From Dinochytrium kinnereticum (Eukaryota; Chytridiomycota; Chytridiomycetes; Chytridiales; Chytridiaceae): a stretch of DNA of 64,000 nucleotides. This document shows positions 38,494 through 52,077 of the stretch, one piece after another. The first letter of the stretch is position 1, and the number at the start of each line of letters is the position of its first letter. The translations under genes were made by a program, and so were the position numbers. Under the pieces are notes generated by a model, which saw only the letters and a program-made list of their open reading frames with translations, made no database searches and had not been told where the DNA came from. The stretch covers positions 7,633 through 71,632 of the forward strand of contig JADGJT010000027.1 of assembly GCA_027604005.1 (NCBI GenBank), given 5' to 3'.

Positions 38494-38779
38494 TCTCTTG
38501 TTTTTGTTGATGCTTCCTTGTCAAAAAAATTTGTCACTTGCTGTCTCCAGAGCGGCATACGCGATATGGACCGCCCAACGCGTTGCGCGCAAAATGAAAA
38601 CGTGCCTTTTCACTCTAAGACGCGGTGATTATAATCGTACCGTCGAAAAAGCCGTTCAGGCAAACAATGGCATCCTCCACTCGTGCTGTTTCACAACATC
38701 AAAACAGACACAATGGGTGTTTTTCAATATTCAACGCTCAAGCCTTCATCCCCATAACGTCCAGGGGGTGCTGCAAACC
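38494..38779. promoter_or_regulatory. Divergent intergenic region, ERICH2-like and DDLPLS-repeat genes
   Basis: 286 bp between the two ATGs. Short and mixed; no clear core element identified. The two genes may be co-regulated through it. Confidence 0.35.
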
Positions 38780-41502
38780 ATGAGTGATCTTACGCCTCAG
38801 GCTGATGTCGTGACGAATGAAGCTGTTTCGTTGCCAAAGGAGCCCCCGCTGCCTGGCAAACCAACTCCAGTGATGGCTTCCACCGCGTCACTTGATGATG
38901 TGCCGCTGTCGAGAATCTCAAAGACAACTGGGCCACTGAGGGAGGCATTAAGAAAGAGTGGTGAGTTATTTACTCCACTCTTTTTATTTCGAGTAGTGGG
39001 TCCTAACAAGGTGGCTGTGATCCGTGACAGTTAGTACCCCGAAACCCGTTGGCGAAATGAAAAAAGATCTTGTTGAAAGCGATGACCTGCCTTTATCTAG
39101 AAAGGTTGGCGGAACCCCCGTGACTGGTTCGGCTGGAACAAATTCCACCCATCCTATTCGACCTCTGAAAGACGTGAACCTCGATGTAATGGACAACGAC
39201 GACCACCCTCTTTCCCCAAAATGTGCCCCTGCCAGTAAATCACCCATGAAGCTAGGAGAATTGCCGAATGATTGTAAGGACAGCGATGATTTGCCGTTGA
39301 CCAGTAAACCCGTTGCACTGAGGTTCTCACGGACTGGTGGGCCTGCGGCACCTTCTCCTGCCAGGTTAACGGAGGTTGCGGCGGACAGTGATGATTTACC
39401 ACTTTCTGCTGTTACGGCTTCGAAACTACCGTCACCGTTGAGGTTGGGGGATCTGAAGAGTGAGGTTGGCGATAGCGATGATTTGCCGTTGTCTTCAAAA
39501 AAGCCAGTTGCGTCTCCTGTCACGAATTTGAAGATCGTGACGGATGCCGTGGGGGATAGTGATGATATACCGTTGTCCAAGAGTACCACATCTCCGTTGC
39601 CATTAACTCCTGCGAGACTTCGAAAGCAGCCATCAGAAGATGCGTCTCGCCATCAGGATAATCAAATTGACTCGATACACCGGGAGTCAGCAACCACTGG
39701 GGATAGACCGCGATCTCGAAACTCGACATCTTCAAGGGATGCTCAGTATGGAGAGGTCTTAACACCAACATTTTATCTATTTTGATTGCTGACAGTAATA
39801 TGTCTCTCAGATTAAGGCTGACACGGGAAAACGACATTCAACGGCAGACAAAAAAGACCTTGAGGAAAAAGCATCAGATACCACTTCCACCCATTCAACC
39901 CGCAAACGCAGCTACTCCCGCACCAACTCAACCCACCCCATCCCAAACAGCGCCGATTCGGCCTACTCCTCCGCCATTGAAGGCGGCAGTAGCACCTCAC
40001 GGTCTTCTGCCCCAAGCATTTACGGGTCACAAAGCGGTATTTTTGGGAAGGCCTCTGCTGCGCACTTAAACGACCCTGCGGTTAGAGCAATTGCTTTAAC
40101 GGTTTCCAAGGTTATTTTGGCGCAGTTTGAGCCATGGATGGTGGAGACTTCAAAAACTGTTAAGGAGTTAGAGAAGACGGTTTCTGTGATGCAGGCGAGA
40201 GCGGATGAGATTGAGGCTGCGTTAAATACTTTGAGTAGGTTCCTTTGGTTTGCATTATTTCGATGGTTTAAATACACTTTTTTCCCCTCCATATTTTTTC
40301 TCTCTTTTTTTCAAAGTTACCCGGTCAAAGGTTCTTTTGCACTTTCATCTCTTCTTCTTCAACCCGATCCCGCGGGACCTTTTATATTTACAGAGCTTGC
40401 TTTAGAGAGACGACCTTCTTCCGTTTTTATCTAATCCAGCTGGGTTTTTCTAAATTTTGTTAGCCTCAACCACAGGCCTCAAAAACGTGGTCCCCCAAAT
40501 CTTCAAAACCGCCCCAAAACCCCCATCCCCCACCAAAACCCCCACCGGTCAATTCATGAACGCATCCGATCTGAAAAAGGATGTCCCAAGCCCGACAATC
40601 ATGAAAAACATTCCCACCGCATACACATTCACGCAATCCGAAGGACCCCTACTTGGGAACCTTGAGCGGAAGATTCAGGAAGAGAATATCAGTAAAGTTG
40701 CGGGATCGCTTATTTATAAGACTATTGTTAAGGAGAAGGAGGCGAAGGGGGATGCGGTTGAGGAAGCTGCGAGGAAGATTTCGGGGATGCCGGGTATGAG
40801 AGGGGAAGGGACTGCGGATGCTACAGAGATTTCGGGGATTGAACCAGTCCCTGTCAGAAGGATGTGTCATCGCTGTGAAGGTAAGGGGTTTTGCTGTTAC
40901 CTATTGTCATCATGTGTACAAAACTAACGGAGTTATTCTTTATCGCTTTTTTTTTTTTTTGGATAGGTATGGGATGGATGCATACCAACACAAAGAAGAA
41001 ACATGAAAGGACTAAGAACGTTCAGTGTAAAAACTGTTCAAGCTGCTCGCGTAAGTTTGTCTTTCCCCCTTTGAATTTCACGAAGATTCATAATTAAACT
41101 CTATCTATTTTTAACAGTATGCAGCGGGACAGGAGTCTTAATGAATTCGTTGCCATGTGATGATTGCAACTGTAAGTTTTCTAACGCTTAATTTACACTT
41201 CCCACATACGAACCTCAATTATAACACACTCTTTCCTTGCAACAGCATTCGGCTTCACACACCCACGCTCCGAAATCCCTTCCTGCGCACTGGGAGTCCG
41301 ATGCATCAATTGCATGGATTGCGATAGCTGTGACGGAAAAGGAATAATCAGTTTAACGCCAAAATCACCCACTTTCCCTCTGGTGGCTGGGGACTCTGAA
41401 GTGGAAGAGATAGGGGAAGCCAAGGTCGAGCTTGACAATCATGAACCGCAGGAGCAAGAGACGGTGGAGAGTGCTGATCCGGTGGAGGCGATTGCAACAT
41501 AG
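38780..41502 (+). CDS. Protein with seven DDLPLS-type motifs and a DnaJ-type zinc region
   Basis: N-terminal half is disordered with the motif (D/E)(S/N)DD(L/I/V/H)PL(S/T) seven times, at nt 38894, 39078, 39192, 39279, 39384, 39471 and 39555. Its conserved DD-x-PL core is spaced about 25-60 residues apart. A helical block follows (AAHLNDPAVRAIALTVSKV, WMVETSKTVKELEKTVSVM). Next is a region with KKDVPSPTIMKNIPTAYTFT. The C-terminal third has four CxxCxGxG-like units: CHRCEGMG, CSLCSGTG, CDDCNSFG and CDSCDGKG, with extra Cys pairs (CKNCSSC, CINCMDC). This matches the layout of the DnaJ cysteine-rich domain, but no J domain is present. Ends in an acidic tail. About eight exons; all zinc-region splices were needed to bring the Cys units in frame. 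Function unknown. Confidence 0.78.
38894..39578 (+). repeat. Seven-copy coding repeat of a DDLPLS-type linear motif
   Basis: Copies encode DDVPLSR, ESDDLPLSRK, DNDDHPLSPK, DSDDLPLTSK, DSDDLPLSAV, DSDDLPLSSK and DSDDIPLSKS. Codons differ between copies (for example GATTTGCCGTTG against GATTTACCACTT), so the protein motif is conserved rather than the DNA. Confidence 0.9.
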
Positions 41503-42133
41503 ACTTTTAACCCTCTTATTGCTTGCCTTTATGGGCCCTTTTTTCTCTTTCCTTTTGCAACCTCAACCATGCTTTCAGTCTTATTCCCGGGTTTAAATTA
41601 TCTTTAATTAAAACACTTTCCATAACCTCACCGCCATCAACCTCCATCTGACAGAAAAGAAGAGGGAATTCAACACGTCGTTGCATACCGCAAGGTACTT
41701 TGAGATATATCCAGTTGTTGACATAGTTTTGAAACCATGGCAATGATCCCCACAAATAAAAACTTTTTTTGGACAAGGGAAATCTTTGAATGTCCCGCTC
41801 TCATCGACCCAAGGTAAGGGGAGGGTTGCCCTGGATCCATAGACGGCCCGCTACGCCAGGGAATACGGAGGCGATCTGATATGCGGAATATAGCGTTTAT
41901 AGGAAACGGTCATGGTTTAGCTCAGTTGGGGTTGCGGAAGTGGAATCGCACTCGTGATGGTGGCCCTTGCCATGCAGAGTGGAAGGGAGGAGAGAAGGGC
42001 GTCTTGCTAAGCGTTATGATCCAAAACGACTTTTATAAGTTTGGCTGTGGGAAGTTTTGCTCGTTGAGGACGGAGGGAACTGGCGGATCTTGCCCCCCAT
42101 GATTATCCTCTTTGTTCACATAATGTTGGCCGC
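41503..42133. other. Intergenic region before the kinase
   Basis: About 630 bp. May include an unrecognised 5' exon of the kinase. An isolated RNA polymerase III A-box look-alike sits at 41918-41929 with no partner B box. Confidence 0.4.
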
Positions 42134-44832
<2,699 letters not shown>

Positions 44833-45545
44833 AGGTTGGAACTGATGGTGAGGCTTTGCCCTCTCTGCTTTATGGTTCGTCATGCTGCTGTTGGTTGGTT
44901 CTTCAAAGTGACTCTGCCGTTTTGCTACATATCTTTATGCATATATCATCTTTTTACATTGGTTTATCTTGTTATCTGTTTTTTCTGTTTTTTGTGTTTT
45001 CGTATCTTTTCTACTTTACCGTTCAATCCCGAATTAATCTATCGGTCACCCCTCTAATTGGTTGTCCCTCTTTCTCTTGTTGTGTCTTGACAGCCTTTGG
45101 AAGGTTGTTTTTTTTTTCTTCTTTCTTTCCCCCGCTATGCCCCTTCTGCACCTACACATCTATTCCAACCTCTAGACCCCCTTATGTATTTGTTCCTTCT
45201 TTTTTTTTTTCCCCATCCATCTTGCTCTGCACATCGCTTGCCTCCGCACATTATTATTCTAATTCTCCAACACCTTATTAATCAAATTGCATCCTGAAAA
45301 GCCACTCTGGCCACACATTTTTTTTGGTTTGCGTTGGAACCTGTTTTGACCTCCAAAGCGGACGACAGATCCCATCTGTATTCTGATGATTTCCCCCCCC
45401 AGCGGCGGTGTTTTTTTTTAAGGCGCGTTCGGACTCTTTGTGCATGGTTTCGGACGGATTGTACAGCATCATGCTTGTTCTTGAAAGGGGGAATGAGATG
45501 GTCGATTACTGCAGAGAGAGAGAGAAGAGTAGAGAGCAGAGAGGA
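44833..45545. other. 3' UTR and intergenic sequence
   Basis: T-rich sequence following the kinase stop; frames here are low complexity. No gene supported. Confidence 0.5.
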
Positions 45546-45561
45546 GAGAGAGTAGAAGAAT

Positions 45562-45593
<32 letters not shown>

Positions 45594-46145
45594 TGAGAGG
45601 ACAGCACATCTGTCAATGTCGCGTGAAGGGTGAGGCGATGAGGTCGTTGATTGAGGGTTGTTGTTGTTGAAGAGGCAGCAGTCAGTCAGTGGCTGGTGCT
45701 GTGCCGTTGCGATCGAGCCAATGAATTAATTATTAAATTATTAAATTATATATTTTAATTTTTTAATAAATATTAATATTAATTAATTAATTAATTAATT
45801 AATGGTGGTGGTCTCTTTTCTTTTCTTTCTTCTTTCTTTTCTTTTCTTTTCTTTCTCTGAGGGGGAAAAAAACAACTCTTATTAAATAATATAATAAATA
45901 AATAAATAATAAAAATAATAAAACTCCGCTCAGCACCACCTGCTCTACACTGCTCTGCACTGCTCTGCGCTGCTCAAAGCATTGACTGACTGACTGACTG
46001 ACTGATTGAACCCGCACGCAGCAGAGAGGCAGGCAAGCAGCGGCAGACAGCATCCATCCCATCCATCCATACACATATCCATACACCCATCCATCCATCC
46101 TTCCAGCCATCCATCCATCCATCCATCCTTCCAGCCATCCGTTCA
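45546..46145. repeat. Cluster of five different microsatellites
   Basis: In order: (GA)n at about 45562-45592, A/T-rich with (TTAA)n at about 45776-45802, (TTTCT)n at 45811-45855, (GACT)n at about 45984-46005, and (CCAT)n at about 46051-46143. All lie upstream of the F-box/ankyrin-like gene. Confidence 0.9.
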
Positions 46146-46834
46146 GCAAGACAAGGCAGGCACTGCTGCTGCTCCAAAAAAAAAACAAAAAACTCCGCCT
46201 GCCTCTGAAGCTGTCGAGACTACCGACGCCCTTCACTTCACATCCATCCTCGCACTCCCGTCCTTGCTGGATTCTCAGCCGCTAGCCTCCGAGCCCTTCC
46301 GCTGTGGAAAGACGTGTTGTTGCTGGCATCGGACGCTATTTTCTCTGAACCCGCATTCGCTCGAACGACCTGGGAGCTGACCTGACCTGCCCGGAGAAAG
46401 CTTCTGTTGACTGGAACACGCAACCTGGTGAGTCAACAGCTGACCTTGCGCATCCGTGTTGGGCGGTACCCAGAACCCCCTTCAATCTTCTCTCCGTCAT
46501 TCCCAAGCCGCTCTGCCACTTTCCCAACCAGCCCATCCCTTGGGTGGCGAAAGAGTCCTGCTGGCGTGCCGCTGATATGGAGCGACAACAGGCTCAAGAG
46601 GGGAGGTTGAGTGTGCCTTCCCCTCCCTCTTGGCCCCTCACAGGAAATGCTGCTTGCTGATGTGGGATGTGACGTGGAACAATTGAGCCACATCAGCATA
46701 CACCCTCACCTCCAGAAGCTGCTTTGCCTTCCGCTCGATCTATCAAGCCTTTTTCCCATTGACATCAACCCCATTCAGCGTCAGTCACTAATGCTCTTGT
46801 CCCTCGCAGCTTGGAAAAACTGGACGCAACCAGG
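46146..46834. other. Promoter and 5' UTR of the F-box/ankyrin-like gene
   Basis: A GTGAGT donor near 46431 and a CTCGCAG acceptor at about 46803-46809 suggest a 5' UTR intron ending 26 nt before the ATG at 46835. Joining the short upstream frame starting near 46646 does not keep phase, so it was not used. Confidence 0.4.
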
Positions 46835-49800
46835 ATGTATGCGTCACTGGAGACTGCAGAGACCCTACATCCTTCCCGGAGTGAGAGCCTTGAGTCTCTT
46901 TCCACCGTCGTGAGCTCGGACGATGGACGAATGATGAACCACACCCCCGATACTGCATCTGGAGCTGTAAAGGGCGCTTGGAGCGGGGCGGTTAAAGGCG
47001 AAGGAATGATTTCACCCGTCAAGGCACCCATCGTGGCATCCTCTTCCGCCTCAAACCATCCCAACAACTCACCATTCATGATTCATTCCCCTTTACGCAG
47101 CAACAACAACCACTCCATCCATCCTAACCACATACATGATACATCAGCCTGCTCGTCGTCTTCATCGCCTGTTTCCGCACAGCCTGGCTCCCTGCTCTCA
47201 TCTTCTGCTTCCCATGCATTGCCATCCACACCTCCTAGGCGCATGCTATCCTCCACCCAGTTTTCTGCCATGCCGAGAAAGGATGGCTCTCCCGCCAACT
47301 CATTTACTTGCGGCCCTCCGGCTTTGCTGGAGAGTTCATACCCGGCGGACAGTATGGAGTCGAATGGCAGCGCTTTCTTTGTGTTTTCAACTGAATCGTT
47401 AGCGAGCCACAATATGGCATCTGAGCGTATGACGCCGACGTCGGCTACATCTTCCTTGGCCACTCCCATGCAACCTGAGGCCGATTTCAAGTGGGAAGAT
47501 GAGGGTGCGGTTAAGGGGACCCATGGCGGTGGGATGGTCACTCCTTCGTTTGCTAGAGGAGATGGGGAGGATATAGCTCTGTCCCCTACCTCACCGTGCC
47601 CAGAGGGAGGGTTATGTTCTGAATTCTTGGCGCATGCCCAGCATGATGCTCGCGTGACGCTTTGGTGTCATGATGGTCGACACGCTCCGAATGGGACTGA
47701 TGTCTTTCCGTCTTCACCTGTTAAGCTGTCCTCGGGGTCTTTAGTTTCCAAGTGGCATCCTATTGCTGGAGAGGACACGTCAGCAGTATTTGAGTCTTTA
47801 ACTCAGTCTTCTCCGCTTCAGGCTCAAGGTGCTGAGTTGGCGACGTCGGATGGACGTTTGACGGCTGATCAGGTTGACCCACCTACTGTTTTTATGGAGA
47901 TTGAGAGCGAGCCATGCGGAGAGGATGATGGAACTACTGGAGTGTTGCCTTTATCTGTCGCTTCTTCGTCATCGTCTGGATTGACTCTTTTGACGTCGTT
48001 GGAGGCGTCGGAGATGGAGGGATCCAGTGAAGGGGAAGCGATGATGGAAGTTGTTATGGAGCGTGATGCTGAGGAAAATGAGCAGCTGATCCAAAATGAT
48101 TGCCAAGCTTCGGGGATGGAGGCAACACCTTTGTCTGAGCGGACGGACGACTCTTTGGTTGGGGTGGGAAGCGAGCCGTCTACCAGCCTTCAGTTCAATG
48201 AGAGAGCAAGATTTGGTGGGCTTGTTGGCGCTGCCGCTTGCTCCCATGCTCAGCAACCTCAGCATTACTCATCTTTGTCGTTTCAGAACATGTTGTTTCG
48301 GCGGCGGCGTGCGGCGTCTTCCCCTCTTGCAATTCTGACGTCAACCACCAACACCACCGCCACCACCACCACAATATCGAAACCTGCTGTTTTGACTCTC
48401 CAAGATCTCCCATCAGAGGTCTTGGCCTCTATCTTGCTTTTCCTGCCAAACCCGACTGTCCTCTGCCTCGTCCACAAATTTTTCCACCGCCTGCTCATGA
48501 GAGACGCGGTGGTGGTCGCGCGGTGGCTGATTGAGCACAATCACACTGTCCCACGACTCTGGGGGCCCTCCTCTTTTTCGCCTTTGTCACCTGTTTCGAT
48601 CAAACGGTCTTTGTCGGTTTCCGGGGCTGTTTCGGATGATCTGAGACCGGTTCTGCCTTCTCACCCTCTGTTGGCTTGTTTGAAGCATCCCACGAGGCAC
48701 AAGGTGTTTAGGGTTGTGCCTGAGGCCGCGCGGTGTATGCTTTGGATGGCGCCGAGGACTTCGAGGTATGATTTGCAGAGGATTCATCGGAGGGCTGTTG
48801 CGTCGGATCGGGGGTTGTATGCTGTTGCGGATATTGTTTCGTTGAGGGCTTTTGAGTTGTTTGGGTGAGTGCGTTTTTTTTTTTTTTTTTATTTGGTTAC
48901 TTTGCATTGGGTTTTATATAGTTTCTTATTGGTTGTCTTCTTTTTCGTAGGAGTTCTGTGGCCAACACTGTGTCGATGGGACAAGCTGCGGCTTATCGGC
49001 CATTACTACCACTGAGCGAGGGAGGCACTACCAACGCACCGCCATCACTTCCCCCACCCCCACTTCACGGATACCATTTTGACGCTTCAGTGCCTGTGGT
49101 CTCCTCGCTCTTTTCCCCTGTTCCGATGATGGTTGACCCCCCAAACATGGGTTACATTGCACCTGCGGCAGAATGGACCCCCCCCCCCCCCGCTCTTCAG
49201 TCGACGCCGACTGTGGACGACCGACGAGCGCTTTTGGATGCGGCTGTGGGTGGGGATTCTGCCACGGTCGGTGTGCTGATTGATGCGTGTGCACTGGGAT
49301 TGGACGCTCGGGTTGTCTCGGAGGCGTTTGCGAGGGCTTGGGACCGTCGTGACCCTGGAATGCTGTGTGGGCCGGATGGGTGGTTGTGGCCGAGATGTCA
49401 GAGTTCGCGATGGTTGGTGCTTGAGCGGCTTGCGAGGGAGGATGAAGATCACGCTGTGAATGCTTTGGCGGGAGCCATGGATGTTGTTGTTCAAGGGGTT
49501 GGTGGGACGGCTGATGGGATGGGGGGCTTTGAGGAAGGTGGTGGGGATGCGGCTGCGTCGGTTGCCGCGGCTGCTGTTGCTGTTGCTAATATTTTCTCGC
49601 CTGGATCTGTGGGGATGCAGGATACGGCAGAGGCTGGGAGTGTTGGAATTGGGGTTGTTGGGACTATATCTAGGATTCTGGAGGAGGCTGTCGCTGAGGA
49701 GGCTGTTGCGAGGGAGCGGCAGAGGGTGCTTCGAAAGGGGAGGCTTATGGAGCTGGATGGCGAAGGAGGGTGTAGGAGGATGGAGTCGTGCAGGCTTCAT

Positions 49801-51316
49801 GGAGGGAAGGGGAGGTGGGGAACGCTTTCGACGACGATATCGACCTCCACTGGGGCTTGGATGAGCCGAAGGCCTTTCTTGGATAGGGCTTTGGACGCTG
49901 TCGTTGCTTGTGGATCTGCGAGAGCGGTGACTCTTGTGCTTGCTCACCGACCTCGGATTTACCCGAGACATTTGACTGCGGCTTTGGATCGCGGAAGCAT
50001 TCATATCTTTTGCATGCTTGTTTCGTTTGGAGGAGATACTTCTTGGCCGGAGGATCCTGTGCTCTCTAGGTACATTCGACGTCCACCGTCTGATTTTGTG
50101 GCGGGGGTTTGCTGGCGACATGCCTTTTCTTGTGGGGCGCCATTGACGTTGAGGAGATGGGAGGCGGCCGTTCGACTTGGACCGAGGGCGACGACCGCTT
50201 GCCTGGATGCCTGGGCTTCTCGGGAGCTTGCTAGAGCGTCGACCGGTCCACTTTTGGGGAGGAATCAGGGTGGACCCAAGTTTGATCCCACAAGGTATTT
50301 TGGGGTTGGGTTTAGGATTGGAGGGCCGGAAGTGATTCGAGTGCTTTCGGATACTGTTGACGCGAGTTTTGAGAGTGGAGATGCGCTTGCTGCTGCGTCG
50401 TTGGGGGATTCTAGGGCGTTGCAGTATTGTATGGAGGTTGGTGAGGTGCTTGCTGAGGCGCTTAGGGATGGGGATAGGGATAGGGTTGGGGATTTGCTGG
50501 ATGCTGGGGCGCTTGTCTTGGATGATGCGTTGTTTTATTCTGCTGCCATTGCTGANNNNNNNNNNTTTTTTTGTTTTTTTTTTTTGGCCTTTGGTGGATG
50601 CCAAATATTAATGACTTTTTTTTTTTTTTTTTTTGGGCCAGGTGACTGGGATGAATGGCCAACCGCCGCCCGATGCTACCGCCGCATTCTTGTTCAACAA
50701 CGCCTCCGCCTGCCGATTCCCTCCCGCGAGGCCCTCACGAACCTCCCGATTGGAGTCGTGACGGAAGCCCTTCTCTGCTCGCTCCAAGCGACCCGCCCAC
50801 TGTGCGACCCGAGATCGGCCACCGTTTATGCGAGATACCAGAGGAGACGACACCCGAATGCTGCTGGGATAAGGATTAATCTTGTCCCGGTTTTGGAGGG
50901 GGATGTGAGCTTTAGGGTTGTTGCGAGCGCTATGCAGAGTTTGAAAAGGTTGCTTGCTGTCTGTGATGATCCGGCTTACCCTGGGGAGGCTTATTGGTAA
51001 GGAATACTTCTTTTTTTAGGTTCTGTCCCCACCCCCCCCCACCCCCTCTTCTCTCTTCTTCCTTCTTGCCTGAAGCAAGATAGCTGATTTACGCTCTGTT
51101 TTCCCCTAGCTTTATTAAGGGTATGCTGCAGTTTGGATTGAGAGATAAGAATCTGTTAAGAGATGAGGATGAATGTGAGTTTCTTTACCCTTTTGAGTTG
51201 ATCCGGGCATTGAGAACTGTCGATTTACTAACTTGGCTCCTTTCTTCCTTGTCAAACCAGTTTTCCTGCCCGATGATGAATGGGACGAGGTGGCCGCGGC
51301 CCTCATGGCGCCATAG
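46835..51316 (+). CDS. F-box protein with ankyrin-like repeats (assembly gap inside an intron)
   Basis: Probable substrate receptor of an SCF ubiquitin ligase. The N-terminal 500 residues are disordered, Ser/Thr-rich, from MYASLETAETLHPSRSESLE. An F-box follows (LTLQDLPSEVLASILLFLPN). After it come loosely conserved helical pairs typical of ankyrin-like arrays in fungal F-box proteins (RALLDAAVGGDSATVGVLID, ALDAVVACGSARAVTLVLAH, EALRDGDRDRVGDLLDAGAL). Introns near 48868-48950, at the N gap (50556-50640), near 50999-51110 and 51178-51261 are inferred. The frame continues as GDWDEWPTAARC after the gap and ends EWDEVAAALMAP. About 1,390 aa. Ten Ns (50556-50565) and T-runs hide the donor of the third intron, so a few residues may be missing. 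Confidence 0.78.
50556..50565. other. Assembly gap (10 N)
   Basis: Ten undetermined bases next to two long T runs. The gap size is nominal. It interrupts an intron or exon edge of the F-box/ankyrin-like gene. Confidence 0.98.
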
Positions 51317-52077
51317 TTTACACGTGAAGACGTTTTTACCACAGCCCCCTTTGATCTTTTGTGAAAAATCGTGCTCCACGGTTTCACTGTTGTTGTATCC
51401 TTTTTTTTTTTTTTGCGTTTGCTTGTTTTTGTTCTTTGACCTCGTGCTATTTTGCTTTTTGCTTTTTGCTTTTTTTTTCTTCTTCTCTCTTTTTCTGAAA
51501 GAAATATTTGGTTTTAATTTTTGACTGGGTTGGTTGCGGTTGTGGGGCGTTGAGGAGGTGTTGTAGCGGCTTTCCTTCTTTCGTTTTTTTCTTTCTTCTT
51601 TCTTGTTAGACCTCGTAGATTTATGCTCCTTTTGTGATTCTCCGATCATTGGTTTCGAGTGGGGAAGATGGTGTTTTTTTTTTTTAATTGAGAGTTTGCA
51701 TTTGCAAATGCGGTTGGTTGTTTTGTTTTGTTTTTTGTATGTGTTTTCTCTGATTTACGAGTGCATGTTTGTTTGTTGTTTGTTCTTCTCCCTCTCTTCT
51801 CATCTTATCATGTTTCGCCTTTGCTCATCTTCTTCCTTTTTTTTTCTTCTTCTTACTGAAGATGGTTGTTGTTTTTTTTTTTGCCAGCTTCAGACTTTGG
51901 GGGATATTTTATTCCCTTCCTTCCTTTTCTTGTAAGTTTTTTCTTCTTTTTCTGAGGTTTGAGTGTGATGGTTTGAATTATAAAGTTCCCTTTTTGATGG
52001 GTCTCCATAATCCGTAGAGTGTTGGTTTTAGACTGGTCCAATGCTTTCAGATTTCTTTCTCTTGACAAACACATAAA
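51317..52077. other. Intergenic region between the two F-box genes
   Basis: 760 bp, strongly T-rich on the plus strand. No gene supported. Confidence 0.55.

Noticed and set aside
41918..41929. TAGCTCAGTTGG, a perfect tRNA A-box match
   Set aside because: No B box or cloverleaf within the following 100 bases.
45799..46236. Frames encoding Gly-Trp-Met-Asp and Ser-Gln-Ser-Val runs
   Set aside because: They are translations of the microsatellite cluster.
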